From NCBI RefSeq assembly GCF_003610195.1, contig NZ_RAPO01000002.1, positions 1,178,001 through 1,242,000 on the forward strand: 64,000 nt of DNA, given 5' to 3'. Both the position numbers and the translations under genes were made by a program. Source of the stretch: Halopiger aswanensis (lineage in GTDB: Archaea; Halobacteriota; Halobacteria; Halobacteriales; Natrialbaceae). Positions 44,364-52,406 of this stretch are shown piece by piece (positions within the stretch are counted from its first letter, which is position 1; every line of letters begins with the position of its first letter). A model generated the notes under the pieces. That model was not told where the DNA came from and did no database searches. It worked only from the letters and a program-made list of their open reading frames with translations.

Positions 44364-45887
44364 TCAGTAGTCGCTGTCGTCGCTCTCGTTGGTCACTGAC
44401 TCGTTGTCGACGTCCGACTCGTTGCCGACGTCCGACTCGTTGCCGACGTCCGACTCGTTGCCGACGTCCGACTCGTTGCCGACGTCCGAATCGTCGTCAA
44501 GCGCGGATTCGGACTCAGTATCCGCGTCGTCGGCGTCCTCGTCGTCACCCATCGGCTCTTCGTCCATCTCCTCGGCCGAGTCGTCATCGACGTCGTCGGC
44601 GTCGTTCGCATCCATCGTCCCGTCGAGGAGGATGGTCGTGTCGAACGAGCGGTCGTCCTCGTCGGCCGATCCGTCGTCCGACTCGTCGCTGCTGCCGAGG
44701 TCCGAATCGGTCTCGGTCCCGTTGTCGTCGTCCGTTTCGTTGCCGATGCCCGCGGTTTCGTTACCGGCGTCGTCAGTCCCGTTGGCGTCGACATCGGCTT
44801 CCTCGTCGGATGCGTCGCCGCCGAGGTCGTCGGCCGGCTCGAGGTAGCCGATCGCGTAGATCGTGTAGCCCTGCCCCCGGTCGACCTCGAGGTCGACGGA
44901 GGCGACGGGTTCGGGGTCCTCGGTGCCGATCGCGTCGGACTCACCGTCCGCATCGCCAGCCTCGTCGTCGCTGGCGTTGAGGCCGGACTCGTCGTCGCTG
45001 GCGTTGAGGCCGGACTCGTCGTCGCCGTCGGCTTCCATGCCACCGATGACGGGGCCGTCCACGTCGGCGGCGTCGTAGATATCGAGCGTCACGTCGCCGG
45101 CGGAAACGCCGATGTATCCGGACGGTTCGGTGTACCCGACATCCTCGAAGAGCACCTGCCCGGAATCGACGGCGACGGCGACGTTCGGGGCGTCCGGCGA
45201 GGCGTGGACCAGTCGGACCTGGCCGGCGTCCTCGCCCTTGATCGCGTTGTCGACCTCTTCCTCGGGTCGGTCGACCAGCAGGAGGACGTCGAACGTGCCC
45301 GTCTCCCCGAGCGGGTCCTCGTCAGCGGCGCCCTCGTCGTCGGGCTCGACGACCTCGTCGTCCGTAGCGTTGTCGTCGCCGTCCGTTTCGTTGGCGACCG
45401 ACTCGTTGCCGTAGTCGCCGGCCTCGGAGTCGGTGCTATTGTCGTCGCTATCGGACGAGAGAGCGTCACCTTCGTCAGCGCCGAGGCCGCCCGCCTCGTC
45501 CTCGAGTTCGAGTTCGCCGATCGCGGCGGCCGTGTAGTAGCCCGAGCCGACGTTGATCTGCTGTTCGTAGACGACGGCTTCCTCGTCGCCCGCGGCCGTT
45601 ATCGTCAGGGTATACGTGCCCGGGATGATCTCGAGATACGGCGAGACGTCGTCGTACGCGACGTCCGTGAGGATTTGCTGGTCGTTAACGTAGACGTCCA
45701 CCTCGGGCGCGTCGGGCGAGAAGTGGGCGACGCGGATCGCGCCCGTCTCCTCGTCCTCGTCGGCCTGTGCGGATTCGTCTCGCTCGTCGTCCTCGTGCTG
45801 GTTGACCGCGAGGACCGAGTTCGAGAGGGCCGATCCTGCGCCGACTACGCCGATCGTCTTGATGGTCGAGCGTCGTGAGAGTGTCAT
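44364..45887 (-). CDS. Tat-exported DUF4397 protein with sequon repeats
   Basis: A 507-residue exported protein. The N-terminus MTLSRRSTIKTIGVVGAG is a Tat signal without lipobox. The first DUF4397 domain (about 48-127) has IRVAHFSPDAPEVDVYVNDQ; the second (about 222-420) has VRLVHASPDAPNVAVAVDSG and YTIYAIGYLEP. Acidic Asp/Ser/Asn-rich stretches interrupt the second domain around residues 285-325 and 355-412 and form the C-terminal third, which ends in DVGNES repeats. Many N-x-S/T sequons (NES, NET, NAS). Probably a secreted or S-layer-associated protein; DUF4397 is a beta-sandwich of unknown role. Confidence 0.87.
   Translation of the reverse strand: MTLSRRSTIKTIGVVGAGSALSNSVLAVNQHEDDERDESAQADEDEETGAIRVAHFSPDAPEVDVYVNDQQILTDVAYDDVSPYLEIIPGTYTLTITAAGDEEAVVYEQQINVGSGYYTAAAIGELELEDEAGGLGADEGDALSSDSDDNSTDSEAGDYGNESVANETDGDDNATDDEVVEPDDEGAADEDPLGETGTFDVLLLVDRPEEEVDNAIKGEDAGQVRLVHASPDAPNVAVAVDSGQVLFEDVGYTEPSGYIGVSAGDVTLDIYDAADVDGPVIGGMEADGDDESGLNASDDESGLNASDDEAGDADGESDAIGTEDPEPVASVDLEVDRGQGYTIYAIGYLEPADDLGGDASDEEADVDANGTDDAGNETAGIGNETDDDNGTETDSDLGSSDESDDGSADEDDRSFDTTILLDGTMDANDADDVDDDSAEEMDEEPMGDDEDADDADTESESALDDDSDVGNESDVGNESDVGNESDVGNESDVDNESVTNESDDSDY
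44409..44493 (-). repeat. 18-bp tandem repeat inside the DUF4397 gene
   Basis: Four perfect copies of GACGTCCGACTCGTTGCC (plus-strand reading) at 44409-44480 and a partial fifth to 44493. In the protein this gives DVGNES units, each with one sequon. Identity at the DNA level suggests recent expansion by slippage or unequal exchange. Confidence 0.9.
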
Positions 45888-46234
45888 ACGGCAGTCGGAA
45901 CCGGGGGTCTCGAGACGAAAAACAGGCCAGTCAGTTACCCTGATTGTCGGCTCGTTTATTCAGTCCGGCTCAGCGTAGCGGTCTCGTAACGGATCGAAAC
46001 GCCAACCTACGCACGAATATGGGGACGTTTGGCGCACGAGCCGTGGCCGACGGAATCGGCAGTGGCCCGTGCCACCCCGGGGTGACGGTACAGCCACACT
46101 AGCGTGTCACAGCGGTGGCACCAATCGAGCGGAGACAGGCAGCGGGCAGACGATAGCGCTGGAACTCGAGAGCCAGGCGGAGCTAAGCGAGTTGTCTGAT
46201 AGCACGACACAATCGAGAGCAGCGACACGAGGGC
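45888..46234. other. 347-base interval, no supported gene
   Basis: The left part is the promoter region of the DUF4397 gene (read leftward). A minus-strand frame at 46007-46228 has several Cys/His but no conserved pattern and an unlikely composition. Nothing else seen. Confidence 0.4.
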
Positions 46235-46477
46235 TCAGCCGCGCACCTCCGCGTCGACGGCGGTCCGAACGACGCGAGCGAGGCCGAGCGTAGCGACGAA
46301 CGTTCCGGCGAGCACGAGGAGCACGAACAGCACGACACCGAGACCGACCGCACCGAGATTCGAGTAGGCGAACAGCGGCGCGGTAACCGTCTGGGCCAGC
46401 GCGATCACGAGCAGGCCCGCTGCGATGCGGATCGACGCGCGCCAGTAGGCGCCGTATTCGTCCGGCGAGAGTTCCAT
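46235..46477 (-). CDS. Small membrane protein, two spans, 80 aa
   Basis: Starts MELSPDEYGAYWRASIRIAA, with hydrophobic spans at about residues 15-37 and 41-66 and a charged end RTAVDAEVRG. The first 15 residues look like a soluble cap seen in haloarchaeal small membrane proteins. The Met at 46477 was preferred over 46504. No function recognised. Upstream of it, and read the same way, is truA. Confidence 0.62.
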   Translation of the reverse strand: MELSPDEYGAYWRASIRIAAGLLVIALAQTVTAPLFAYSNLGAVGLGVVLFVLLVLAGTFVATLGLARVVRTAVDAEVRG

Positions 46478-46521
46478 GCGCCGTCGTGTGAACCCCGCCG
46501 TCAAAAACGCTCGTGTCTCGA

Positions 46522-47352
46522 CTACTCGTTCGGCCGGTCGACGCCCCGAACGCCGGCCGCGATATCGCCGGCGACCCGCGCCGTCGTTTGGCGGTCGATC
46601 CGCCGCGTCTCGAACACGTCGTGAGCGCTCTCGGCTGCCTGCTCGTCGATCTCGAACTCGAGGTCCGGATAGTCGACGCCGGTCAACACGAGCGGCTCCG
46701 GCGGCGCGGGCGGAATCCCCTCGTGGCCCGGCAGTGACTCGGACGCCAGCGCTCGGTCGACGGCCTCGAGCGACGCCTCGCCGGTGCCAACGCGACGGGC
46801 GAGCGAAACGAGTCGTCGGACCAGTTCGCGAGCGAAGCCGTCCGCCGTCACGGTGATGACGAGGTAGTCACCGTCGCGGGTCGCCTCGAGCGCCGGCGCC
46901 CGCTCCGTATTGTGTTCGTCCGGCGTGAGATTGTGGAAGTCGTGCGGGCCGGAGAGGGCGTCGCAGGCCGCGACGAAGCGGTCGTCGTCGACGCTCGAGG
47001 GCGGGGCGTGGAGGTGGTAGGTGTACTCCCGACGAGTCGCGTGGTGAGTCGCGTGGAAGCCGTCGGGCGCCGCCGCCGCTGCCCACGCGCGGACGTCGGC
47101 GGGGAGTTCGCCGTTCAGCGCCCGCGGTGTGAGCCAGTCGGGCGCTTCGAAGGCGATCGTCTGGGCGAGCGCCGAGACGCCCCGATCGGTGCGGCCGGCG
47201 GCGGCGTAGCCGGCGGGTTTGTCGGCGTCCGCGTCGAGCACCTCGAGCGAGCGCAGGGCGTCGAAGACGGCGTCCTCGACGGTCGGGACGTCGGGCTGGC
47301 GCTGGAACCCGTAGTAGTCGGTGCCGTCGTAGGCGAGCCGGAACGCGCGCAT
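46522..47352 (-). CDS. truA: tRNA pseudouridine synthase TruA
   Basis: A 276-residue enzyme making pseudouridine at tRNA positions 38-40. MRAFRLAYDGTDYYGFQRQP is the family start, the catalytic Asp56 lies in GRTDRGVSA, and ATRREYTYHLH and DGFARELVRRLV are conserved. An ATG three codons upstream (47361) is possible. It is the fifth tRNA-modification gene in this window. The C-terminal region includes VDYPDLEFEID. Confidence 0.94.
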   Translation of the reverse strand: MRAFRLAYDGTDYYGFQRQPDVPTVEDAVFDALRSLEVLDADADKPAGYAAAGRTDRGVSALAQTIAFEAPDWLTPRALNGELPADVRAWAAAAAPDGFHATHHATRREYTYHLHAPPSSVDDDRFVAACDALSGPHDFHNLTPDEHNTERAPALEATRDGDYLVITVTADGFARELVRRLVSLARRVGTGEASLEAVDRALASESLPGHEGIPPAPPEPLVLTGVDYPDLEFEIDEQAAESAHDVFETRRIDRQTTARVAGDIAAGVRGVDRPNE

Positions 47353-47441
47353 CGAGGCCATCGGTGGATACCTCGAGCCACGGGCGGTGACGTGTTAGGG
47401 GCGTCGAACTCGAATGCGAGCGCCGTTCGGCGGGCGAGGTA

Positions 47442-47804
47442 TCAGGACTGCTCCTGAGTCGTCTCTCGATCGTCGTCCGTAATATCGGCGATCCAACTCA
47501 GCGCGGCCATCGCCTGCGGGAAGCCGGCCGTCGGAATCGAGAGCACGGCGACCTGTTTGAGCGCCTCGGGCGGGATATCCTCCTCGAGGCCGCGCCGGAC
47601 GTGGGAGTGGACGGCGCCTTCCGATTGGACGGCGACGGCCATCCCGAGTTTGACGAGGCGCTTCGTCTCGTCGTCGATCGGCCCGGCTTCGGCGGCGGCC
47701 GCGCCGAGGTCGGCGTAGGCGTCCCAGACGTCCGGGTACTCCGCGGCGAGGTCGCCGGCAGTTGCGGGCAGTTCCTCCGCTGGATTCTCGAGGTCGTCTG
47801 CCAT
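47442..47804 (-). CDS. Carboxymuconolactone-decarboxylase-like protein lacking the Cys pair
   Basis: A 120-residue all-helical AhpD/CMD-like protein. It starts MADDLENPAEELPATAGDLA, with DDETKRLVKLGMAVAVQSEG, AVHSHVRRGLEEDIPPEALK and VAVLSIPTAGFPQAMAALSW. Peroxidase-type members have C-x2-C before the conserved His; here the site reads AVHSHV, with no cysteine anywhere. A thiol-peroxidase role is therefore unlikely. Perhaps a decarboxylase or a binding protein. Confidence 0.8.
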   Translation of the reverse strand: MADDLENPAEELPATAGDLAAEYPDVWDAYADLGAAAAEAGPIDDETKRLVKLGMAVAVQSEGAVHSHVRRGLEEDIPPEALKQVAVLSIPTAGFPQAMAALSWIADITDDDRETTQEQS

Positions 47805-47910
47805 AGCGGTGGCGACGACACCGCGGGTGACGTTAATGGTTGGCGGGTCGCGCGGACACCCGTCACCTCCCGCCCGGCGGTTTATTGGCGGCGACCTCCG
47901 ACGATTCCCT

Positions 47911-48879
47911 ATGACGACGCGCCCGGTGCTGATCGACACGGACCCCGGCTGCGACGACGCCGTCGCGCTCCTGCTGGCCCTCGAGAACGCCGCCCTCGAG
48001 GTCGTCGGGCTGACGACCGTCCACGGGAACGCGTCGGTCGCGGAGACGACGGCGAACGCCCGCGGGATCCTCGAGTTGATCGATCGGACCGGCGTGCCGA
48101 TCGCGGCGGGCGCGGACCGGCCGCTGAACGTCCCGCTCGAGACGGCCGAAGAGATCCACGGCGAGGGCGGCATTCGGGGCGAGCTGCCGGAGCCGAGTCC
48201 GGCGACGCAGCCAGCCGACGTCCACGCCGCGCAGTTCATCGTCGAACAGGCGCGAGCGCACGACGGCGACCTCGCGCTGGCGGCGATCGGCCCGCTGACG
48301 AACGTGGCGCTGGCCCACGCCCTCGAGCCGGACCTCCCCGACCTGCTCGACGAACTGATCGTCATGGGCGGGGCCGCGTTCGCGCAGGGCAACGTCACGC
48401 CGCTGGCGGAGGCGAACTTTCACGCCGATCCGCACGCGGCTCGGCGGGTCGTCCGGGACTGCGAACCGACGCTGGTCGGACTCGACGTGACGACGCAGGC
48501 CACCGTCCCGCCGGATCTTCTCGAGTCGCTTTCGGAGTCCCGGGACGGCCCGCTCGCGCAGTCGATCGACGAGTGGCTCACCTACTACGACACGGCCCAT
48601 CGCGACCGGTACGGGATCGAGTCGGCGGCGCTGCACGACGCGCTCGCGGTCGCCGGACTGATCGACGGGGATCTTCTCGAGACCGAGTCGTCTCCGCTCG
48701 AGGTCGGCGCCGACGGCGACCTCGCTAGGGGCGCGCTGGCGGTCGATTCCCACGGCGTTACGGACGCGCCGCCGAACGGAGCCGTGGCGCTCGAGGCTGA
48801 CTACGAGCGCTTTCGCGAACTGGTTGTCGAGTCGCTCGAGCGGTACCTACGGTGCGCCAACGCGGAAGCGACGGGATAG
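47911..48879 (+). CDS. Nucleoside hydrolase
   Basis: A 322-residue inosine-uridine-preferring nucleoside hydrolase family enzyme that cuts the N-glycosidic bond of ribonucleosides. MTTRPVLIDTDPGCDDAVAL gives the calcium-binding DTDPGCDD cluster. VVGLTTVHGN and LALAAIGPLTNVALA are family motifs, and ESAALHDALAVA supplies the later His-Asp. ATG at 47911 matches the family start. It stands divergent from the CMD gene. Likely nucleoside salvage. Confidence 0.93.
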   Translation: MTTRPVLIDTDPGCDDAVALLLALENAALEVVGLTTVHGNASVAETTANARGILELIDRTGVPIAAGADRPLNVPLETAEEIHGEGGIRGELPEPSPATQPADVHAAQFIVEQARAHDGDLALAAIGPLTNVALAHALEPDLPDLLDELIVMGGAAFAQGNVTPLAEANFHADPHAARRVVRDCEPTLVGLDVTTQATVPPDLLESLSESRDGPLAQSIDEWLTYYDTAHRDRYGIESAALHDALAVAGLIDGDLLETESSPLEVGADGDLARGALAVDSHGVTDAPPNGAVALEADYERFRELVVESLERYLRCANAEATG

Positions 48880-48897
48880 CGTCGCGACCGGCGGCGC

Positions 48898-50274
48898 TCA
48901 GCGTCGGCCGTCCTCCGTCCACGGGTGCGCATCGTCCACGTCGTTCGGCAGCACGGGTTCCTCGAGGAGCGGATCGCCGGTCGCCGCCATCCAGTCCCCC
49001 AACTCTCTTCGGAGACGCTCGTGTACCTCCGCGACCGCAGGGTCGTCCGAGCCGTCGTCCGCGATCAGGTTCTCCCGCTCGAGCGGATCGTTCTCGAGGT
49101 CGTACAGTTCCTCGTGGGATCGCTGCTCGTCGTAGAACTCGTCGCGGACCTCGCGGCCGGCGTCGCTGCAGTAGATGTCGTTCGTCAGGTAGACGTCCGG
49201 GAGGTTCCAGAAATTCCGGATGTACTTCCAGCGGTCGGTTCTGATCGCTCGGACCGGGTTGTAGCGGTCGTGCCAGGTCATGCCGGCGAAGATTCGATCG
49301 CGGGGCTCGTACGTCCCGTCCTCGAACAGGAGCGAGGCGAAACTCTCGCCGGCGATCTCCTTCTCGGGCTGGGGCGCGTCCGCGATCTCGAGCAGGGTCG
49401 CGAAGACGTCGACGTTGCTCACGAGGGCGTCCTCGACCCGCCCGCCGTCGAACCCGTCCGGATAGCGAACCGCGAACGCGGCCTCGATCCCGGGATCGAA
49501 ACAGGTCCCCTTAGCCCGGGGCATCGCGAGCCCGTGTTCGGTCGTGAAGACGACGAGCGTCTCGTCGGTCAGCCCCGCGTCCTCGAGCGCGTCGAGGACG
49601 CTCCCGACGCCGTCGTCGATCGCTCCGACCATCCCCTGGATCTGGGAAATGTCGGACCGGATACCGGGGTCGTCCGGGAGGAACGCGAGCGGGTCGACGT
49701 CGTCGGGATCGGGCGTGTCGTAGCGGTCGTCCGCGAAGCCGAACCCGTCGGCCTCCTCCATGCGGTGGACCTCGAAGAAACCGATGGAGGCGAAAAACGG
49801 TGTCTCGAGGTCACCGGCCGCCAGCGTGTCGGCGAAGTCGTCGGCGACCTCTCGAGCGCGGGCCGACTCGTGGACGGACGGCGGTCCGTCCGTGGTCAGG
49901 GAGTTCTCCGAGTGAATCCGGTCGTAGCCCAGCCGGTCGGGGTACTCGGTGATGTGCTGGAGTCCGAAGAGGTGGGTCTCGTACCCCGCCGCGCCGAGCA
50001 GTTCGGGAAGCAGCTGCTCGTCCTCGTCGATCTCCCAGCCGGCGTGTGCGAGCCCCAGCATCCCGTTCTGGTGAGGGTGGCGCCCGGTCATCAGACTCGA
50101 GCGGCTCGGCGAACACTGGGGCGCGGTCACGAAGTGGCGATCGAACCGGACGCCGTCGGCCGCGAACGCGTCGATCCGGGGCGTGTCGACGGCCGCGCCG
50201 TAACAGCCCACGTACTTTCCGAGGTCGTGGCAGTGAATCAGAACGACGTTGGGCTGTTGCTGGGGCTGAGCCAT
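48898..50274 (-). CDS. Sulfatase with formylglycine Cys (type I)
   Basis: A 458-residue sulfatase of the alkaline-phosphatase superfamily. Cys54 in APQCSPSRSSLMTGRHP is the C-x-P-S-R site that is converted to formylglycine. Metal-binding parts include HCHDLGKYVGC near the start and VVFTTEHGLAMPRAKG. No signal peptide at 50274 (MAQPQQQPNVVLIHCH), so it may be cytoplasmic. Substrate unknown; it may free sulfate from sulfated sugars or esters. No formylglycine-generating enzyme gene is in the window. Divergent from a second sulfatase-family gene. Confidence 0.92.
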   Translation of the reverse strand: MAQPQQQPNVVLIHCHDLGKYVGCYGAAVDTPRIDAFAADGVRFDRHFVTAPQCSPSRSSLMTGRHPHQNGMLGLAHAGWEIDEDEQLLPELLGAAGYETHLFGLQHITEYPDRLGYDRIHSENSLTTDGPPSVHESARAREVADDFADTLAAGDLETPFFASIGFFEVHRMEEADGFGFADDRYDTPDPDDVDPLAFLPDDPGIRSDISQIQGMVGAIDDGVGSVLDALEDAGLTDETLVVFTTEHGLAMPRAKGTCFDPGIEAAFAVRYPDGFDGGRVEDALVSNVDVFATLLEIADAPQPEKEIAGESFASLLFEDGTYEPRDRIFAGMTWHDRYNPVRAIRTDRWKYIRNFWNLPDVYLTNDIYCSDAGREVRDEFYDEQRSHEELYDLENDPLERENLIADDGSDDPAVAEVHERLRRELGDWMAATGDPLLEEPVLPNDVDDAHPWTEDGRR

Positions 50275-50369
50275 GAGGAATTGGATGTAACTGCATCCAC
50301 AGTAACCCCCTTTCCCCGGCATATTCGGGGCGGGTGGCCTTCCCCGCGAGGGGCGAACGTCTATCAGGT

Positions 50370-51866
50370 ATGGACGAGTCTAACGGAAGTGAATCGACGT
50401 CACATTCGACCGTTCAGAACGTCGTTCTCGTCGTTCTCGATACGGCCCGGGCGAAAAGTATCGGCGAGCGGACGACTCCGACGCTGTCTCGACTCGCGGC
50501 GGAGGGAACCGCCTTCGACAACGCCTTCGCGGCCGCGCCGTGGACGCTGCCGTCCCACGCCTCGATGTTTACCGGGACCTACCCGTCCGAGCACGGGACC
50601 CACGGCGATCACCTCTTTCTCGACGACGAGCTCCGGACCCTCCCCGAAGCGTTCGCCGAGAACGGCGTTCAGACGATCGGCGTTTCGAACAACACCTGGA
50701 TCACCGAGGAGTTCGGTTTCGACCGCGGGTTCGACGATCTCCGCAAGGGCTGGCAGTACATCCAGTCCGACGCGGACATGGGCGCCGTCGTCCGCGGCGA
50801 GGACCTCCGGGAGAAGCTCGCCGCGACCCGCGAGCGGCTGTTCGACGGCAATCCGGCCGTCAACGCGGCCAACATCCTCTACAGCGAGGTCTTCCAGCCC
50901 GCCGGCGACGACGGCTCCGATCGCTCGACGACCTGGATCCGCAACTGGCTTACCGAGCGGGACGACGAGCCCTTCTTTCTGTTCTGTAACTTCATCGAAC
51001 CCCACGTCGAGTACGATCCGCCCCGCGAGTACGCCGCCGAGTTCCTCCCCGACGGCGCGAGCTACGAGGAAGCGACGTCGATCAGGCAGGATCCCCGCGC
51101 CTACGACTGCGAGGATTACGACATCTCCGAGCGGGAGTTCGCCATGCTGCGCGGGCTCTATCGAGCCGAACTCGCCTACGTCGACGACCAGATCGCCGCG
51201 CTCCGGTCGGCTCTCGAGGAAGCCGGCGAGTGGGAGGATACCCTGTTCGTGGTCTGTGGCGACCACGGCGAACACGTCGGCGAGCACGGCTTCTTCGGTC
51301 ACCAGTACAACCTCTACGACACGCTGATCAACGTCCCGCTGGTGCTCCACGGCGGCCCGTTCACCGACGGCGGTCGCCGGCGAGAGTTAGTCCAGCTGAT
51401 CGACCTGCCCGACACACTGCTCGAGACGGCCGGCATCGACGATCCGGAGCTGCGCGAGCAGAGTTCGGGTCGATCGCTCCACCCCGAGTCCGACGCCGAG
51501 CGTCGCGAGGCCGTCTTCGCGGAGTACGCCGCTCCGCAGCCCTCGATCGAGCGCCTCGAGGCGCGCTTCGGGGAGATTCCGGATCGGGTCCGCGAGTACG
51601 ACCGCCGACTGCGCGCCGTCCGGACCCGCGAGTACAAGTACGTCCGCGGGGACGACGGTTTCGAGCGCCTGCACCACCTCGAGACCGATCCGCGAGAACA
51701 AACTGACGTCTCGGACGCCGAACCCGACGTCGTCGAGCGAATGCGCGAGCACCTCGAGAGCCGATTCGAGCCGCTCACGAAACCGGACGCGGACGAGGCG
51801 GGGACCGAAGACGTCGACATCCGGGAGGGGACGAAGGATCGGCTGGCCGATTTAGGCTACCTCTGA
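50370..51866 (+). CDS. Sulfatase-like hydrolase/transferase with Thr instead of Cys
   Basis: A 498-residue alkaline-phosphatase-superfamily protein. At the nucleophile position it has Thr59 in APWTLPSHASMFTGTYPS, where type I sulfatases have Cys or Ser followed by P-S-R. The metal-binding VVLDTARAKSIG and VVCGDHGEHVGEHGFFGHQ segments are intact. A Thr nucleophile is known in phosphoethanolamine and lipoteichoic-acid transferases, so this may transfer or hydrolyse a phosphate ester rather than a sulfate. No signal or spans. The start ATG at 50370 follows a plausible promoter; a farther Met at 50334 would overlap it. Confidence 0.88.
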   Translation: MDESNGSESTSHSTVQNVVLVVLDTARAKSIGERTTPTLSRLAAEGTAFDNAFAAAPWTLPSHASMFTGTYPSEHGTHGDHLFLDDELRTLPEAFAENGVQTIGVSNNTWITEEFGFDRGFDDLRKGWQYIQSDADMGAVVRGEDLREKLAATRERLFDGNPAVNAANILYSEVFQPAGDDGSDRSTTWIRNWLTERDDEPFFLFCNFIEPHVEYDPPREYAAEFLPDGASYEEATSIRQDPRAYDCEDYDISEREFAMLRGLYRAELAYVDDQIAALRSALEEAGEWEDTLFVVCGDHGEHVGEHGFFGHQYNLYDTLINVPLVLHGGPFTDGGRRRELVQLIDLPDTLLETAGIDDPELREQSSGRSLHPESDAERREAVFAEYAAPQPSIERLEARFGEIPDRVREYDRRLRAVRTREYKYVRGDDGFERLHHLETDPREQTDVSDAEPDVVERMREHLESRFEPLTKPDADEAGTEDVDIREGTKDRLADLGYL

Positions 51867-51967
51867 GGGGCCGACGGGCGCCCAATTGAGCTCGAAATCC
51901 GACGCCAGTATCAAGCGGACAGTCGTGCAGGCGGGGATCTTTCCGGCACCCCTTGCAACCCGGTCCC

Positions 51968-52255
51968 GTGTCTTCCGTTCCCACGACTACATCGGCGTTT
52001 CCGACCCAGCGGACGTACGACCGATCGACCGGTGAGTTGACGATCGCCGTCGACGCCCTCCCGGCGTCGATCGACGACGTGACCGTCGCGGTCGGCTCGA
52101 GTCGGCTCCGGATCCGCATCGAGCACCACGGCCGCGTCTACGATCGGACGGAGACGCCGCCGCGGGCCGACCGCGCGTTCGCGTCCGACGGGACGGCCGT
52201 CTACAACAACGGCGTTCTTACCGTCACCGTCGCGACGACGCGGGACTCGCGGTAG
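51968..52255 (+). CDS. Hsp20-like small protein, GTG start
   Basis: 95 residues with an alpha-crystallin-like beta pattern: TYDRSTGELTIAVDALPAS, then DDVTVAVGSSRLRIRIEHHG and the ending YNNGVLTVTVATTRDSR, which mirrors the GVL-V-hydrophobic end of Hsp20 domains. It resembles the haloarchaeal DUF7127/Hsp20-like group. GTG at 51968 is preferred over TTG at 51953. Possibly a small chaperone. Stands between the Thr-type sulfatase and the propeller protein. Confidence 0.65.
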   Translation: MSSVPTTTSAFPTQRTYDRSTGELTIAVDALPASIDDVTVAVGSSRLRIRIEHHGRVYDRTETPPRADRAFASDGTAVYNNGVLTVTVATTRDSR

Positions 52256-52406
52256 CGCTCGAGCGCCGGTGTAAGAACACGCGCCGAGCGACGACCCGCT
52301 CGAGCGGAGCTGGGGGTCGCGCTCGCCTGCAGCACGCTTTTGGCCGCGAGTCCGGGAGAATGCGTGCACACAGCAGACAGCAGCGTCTACGACGCTTTCA
52401 CTCGCC

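Noticed and set aside
44409-44493. CRISPR or regulatory repeat
   Set aside because: The copies are contiguous without spacers and lie in frame inside a gene; a coding tandem repeat explains them.
46007-46228. Cys/His-containing 73-aa protein on minus
   Set aside because: Cys spacing does not form a zinc-binding pattern and amino-acid composition is not haloarchaeal.
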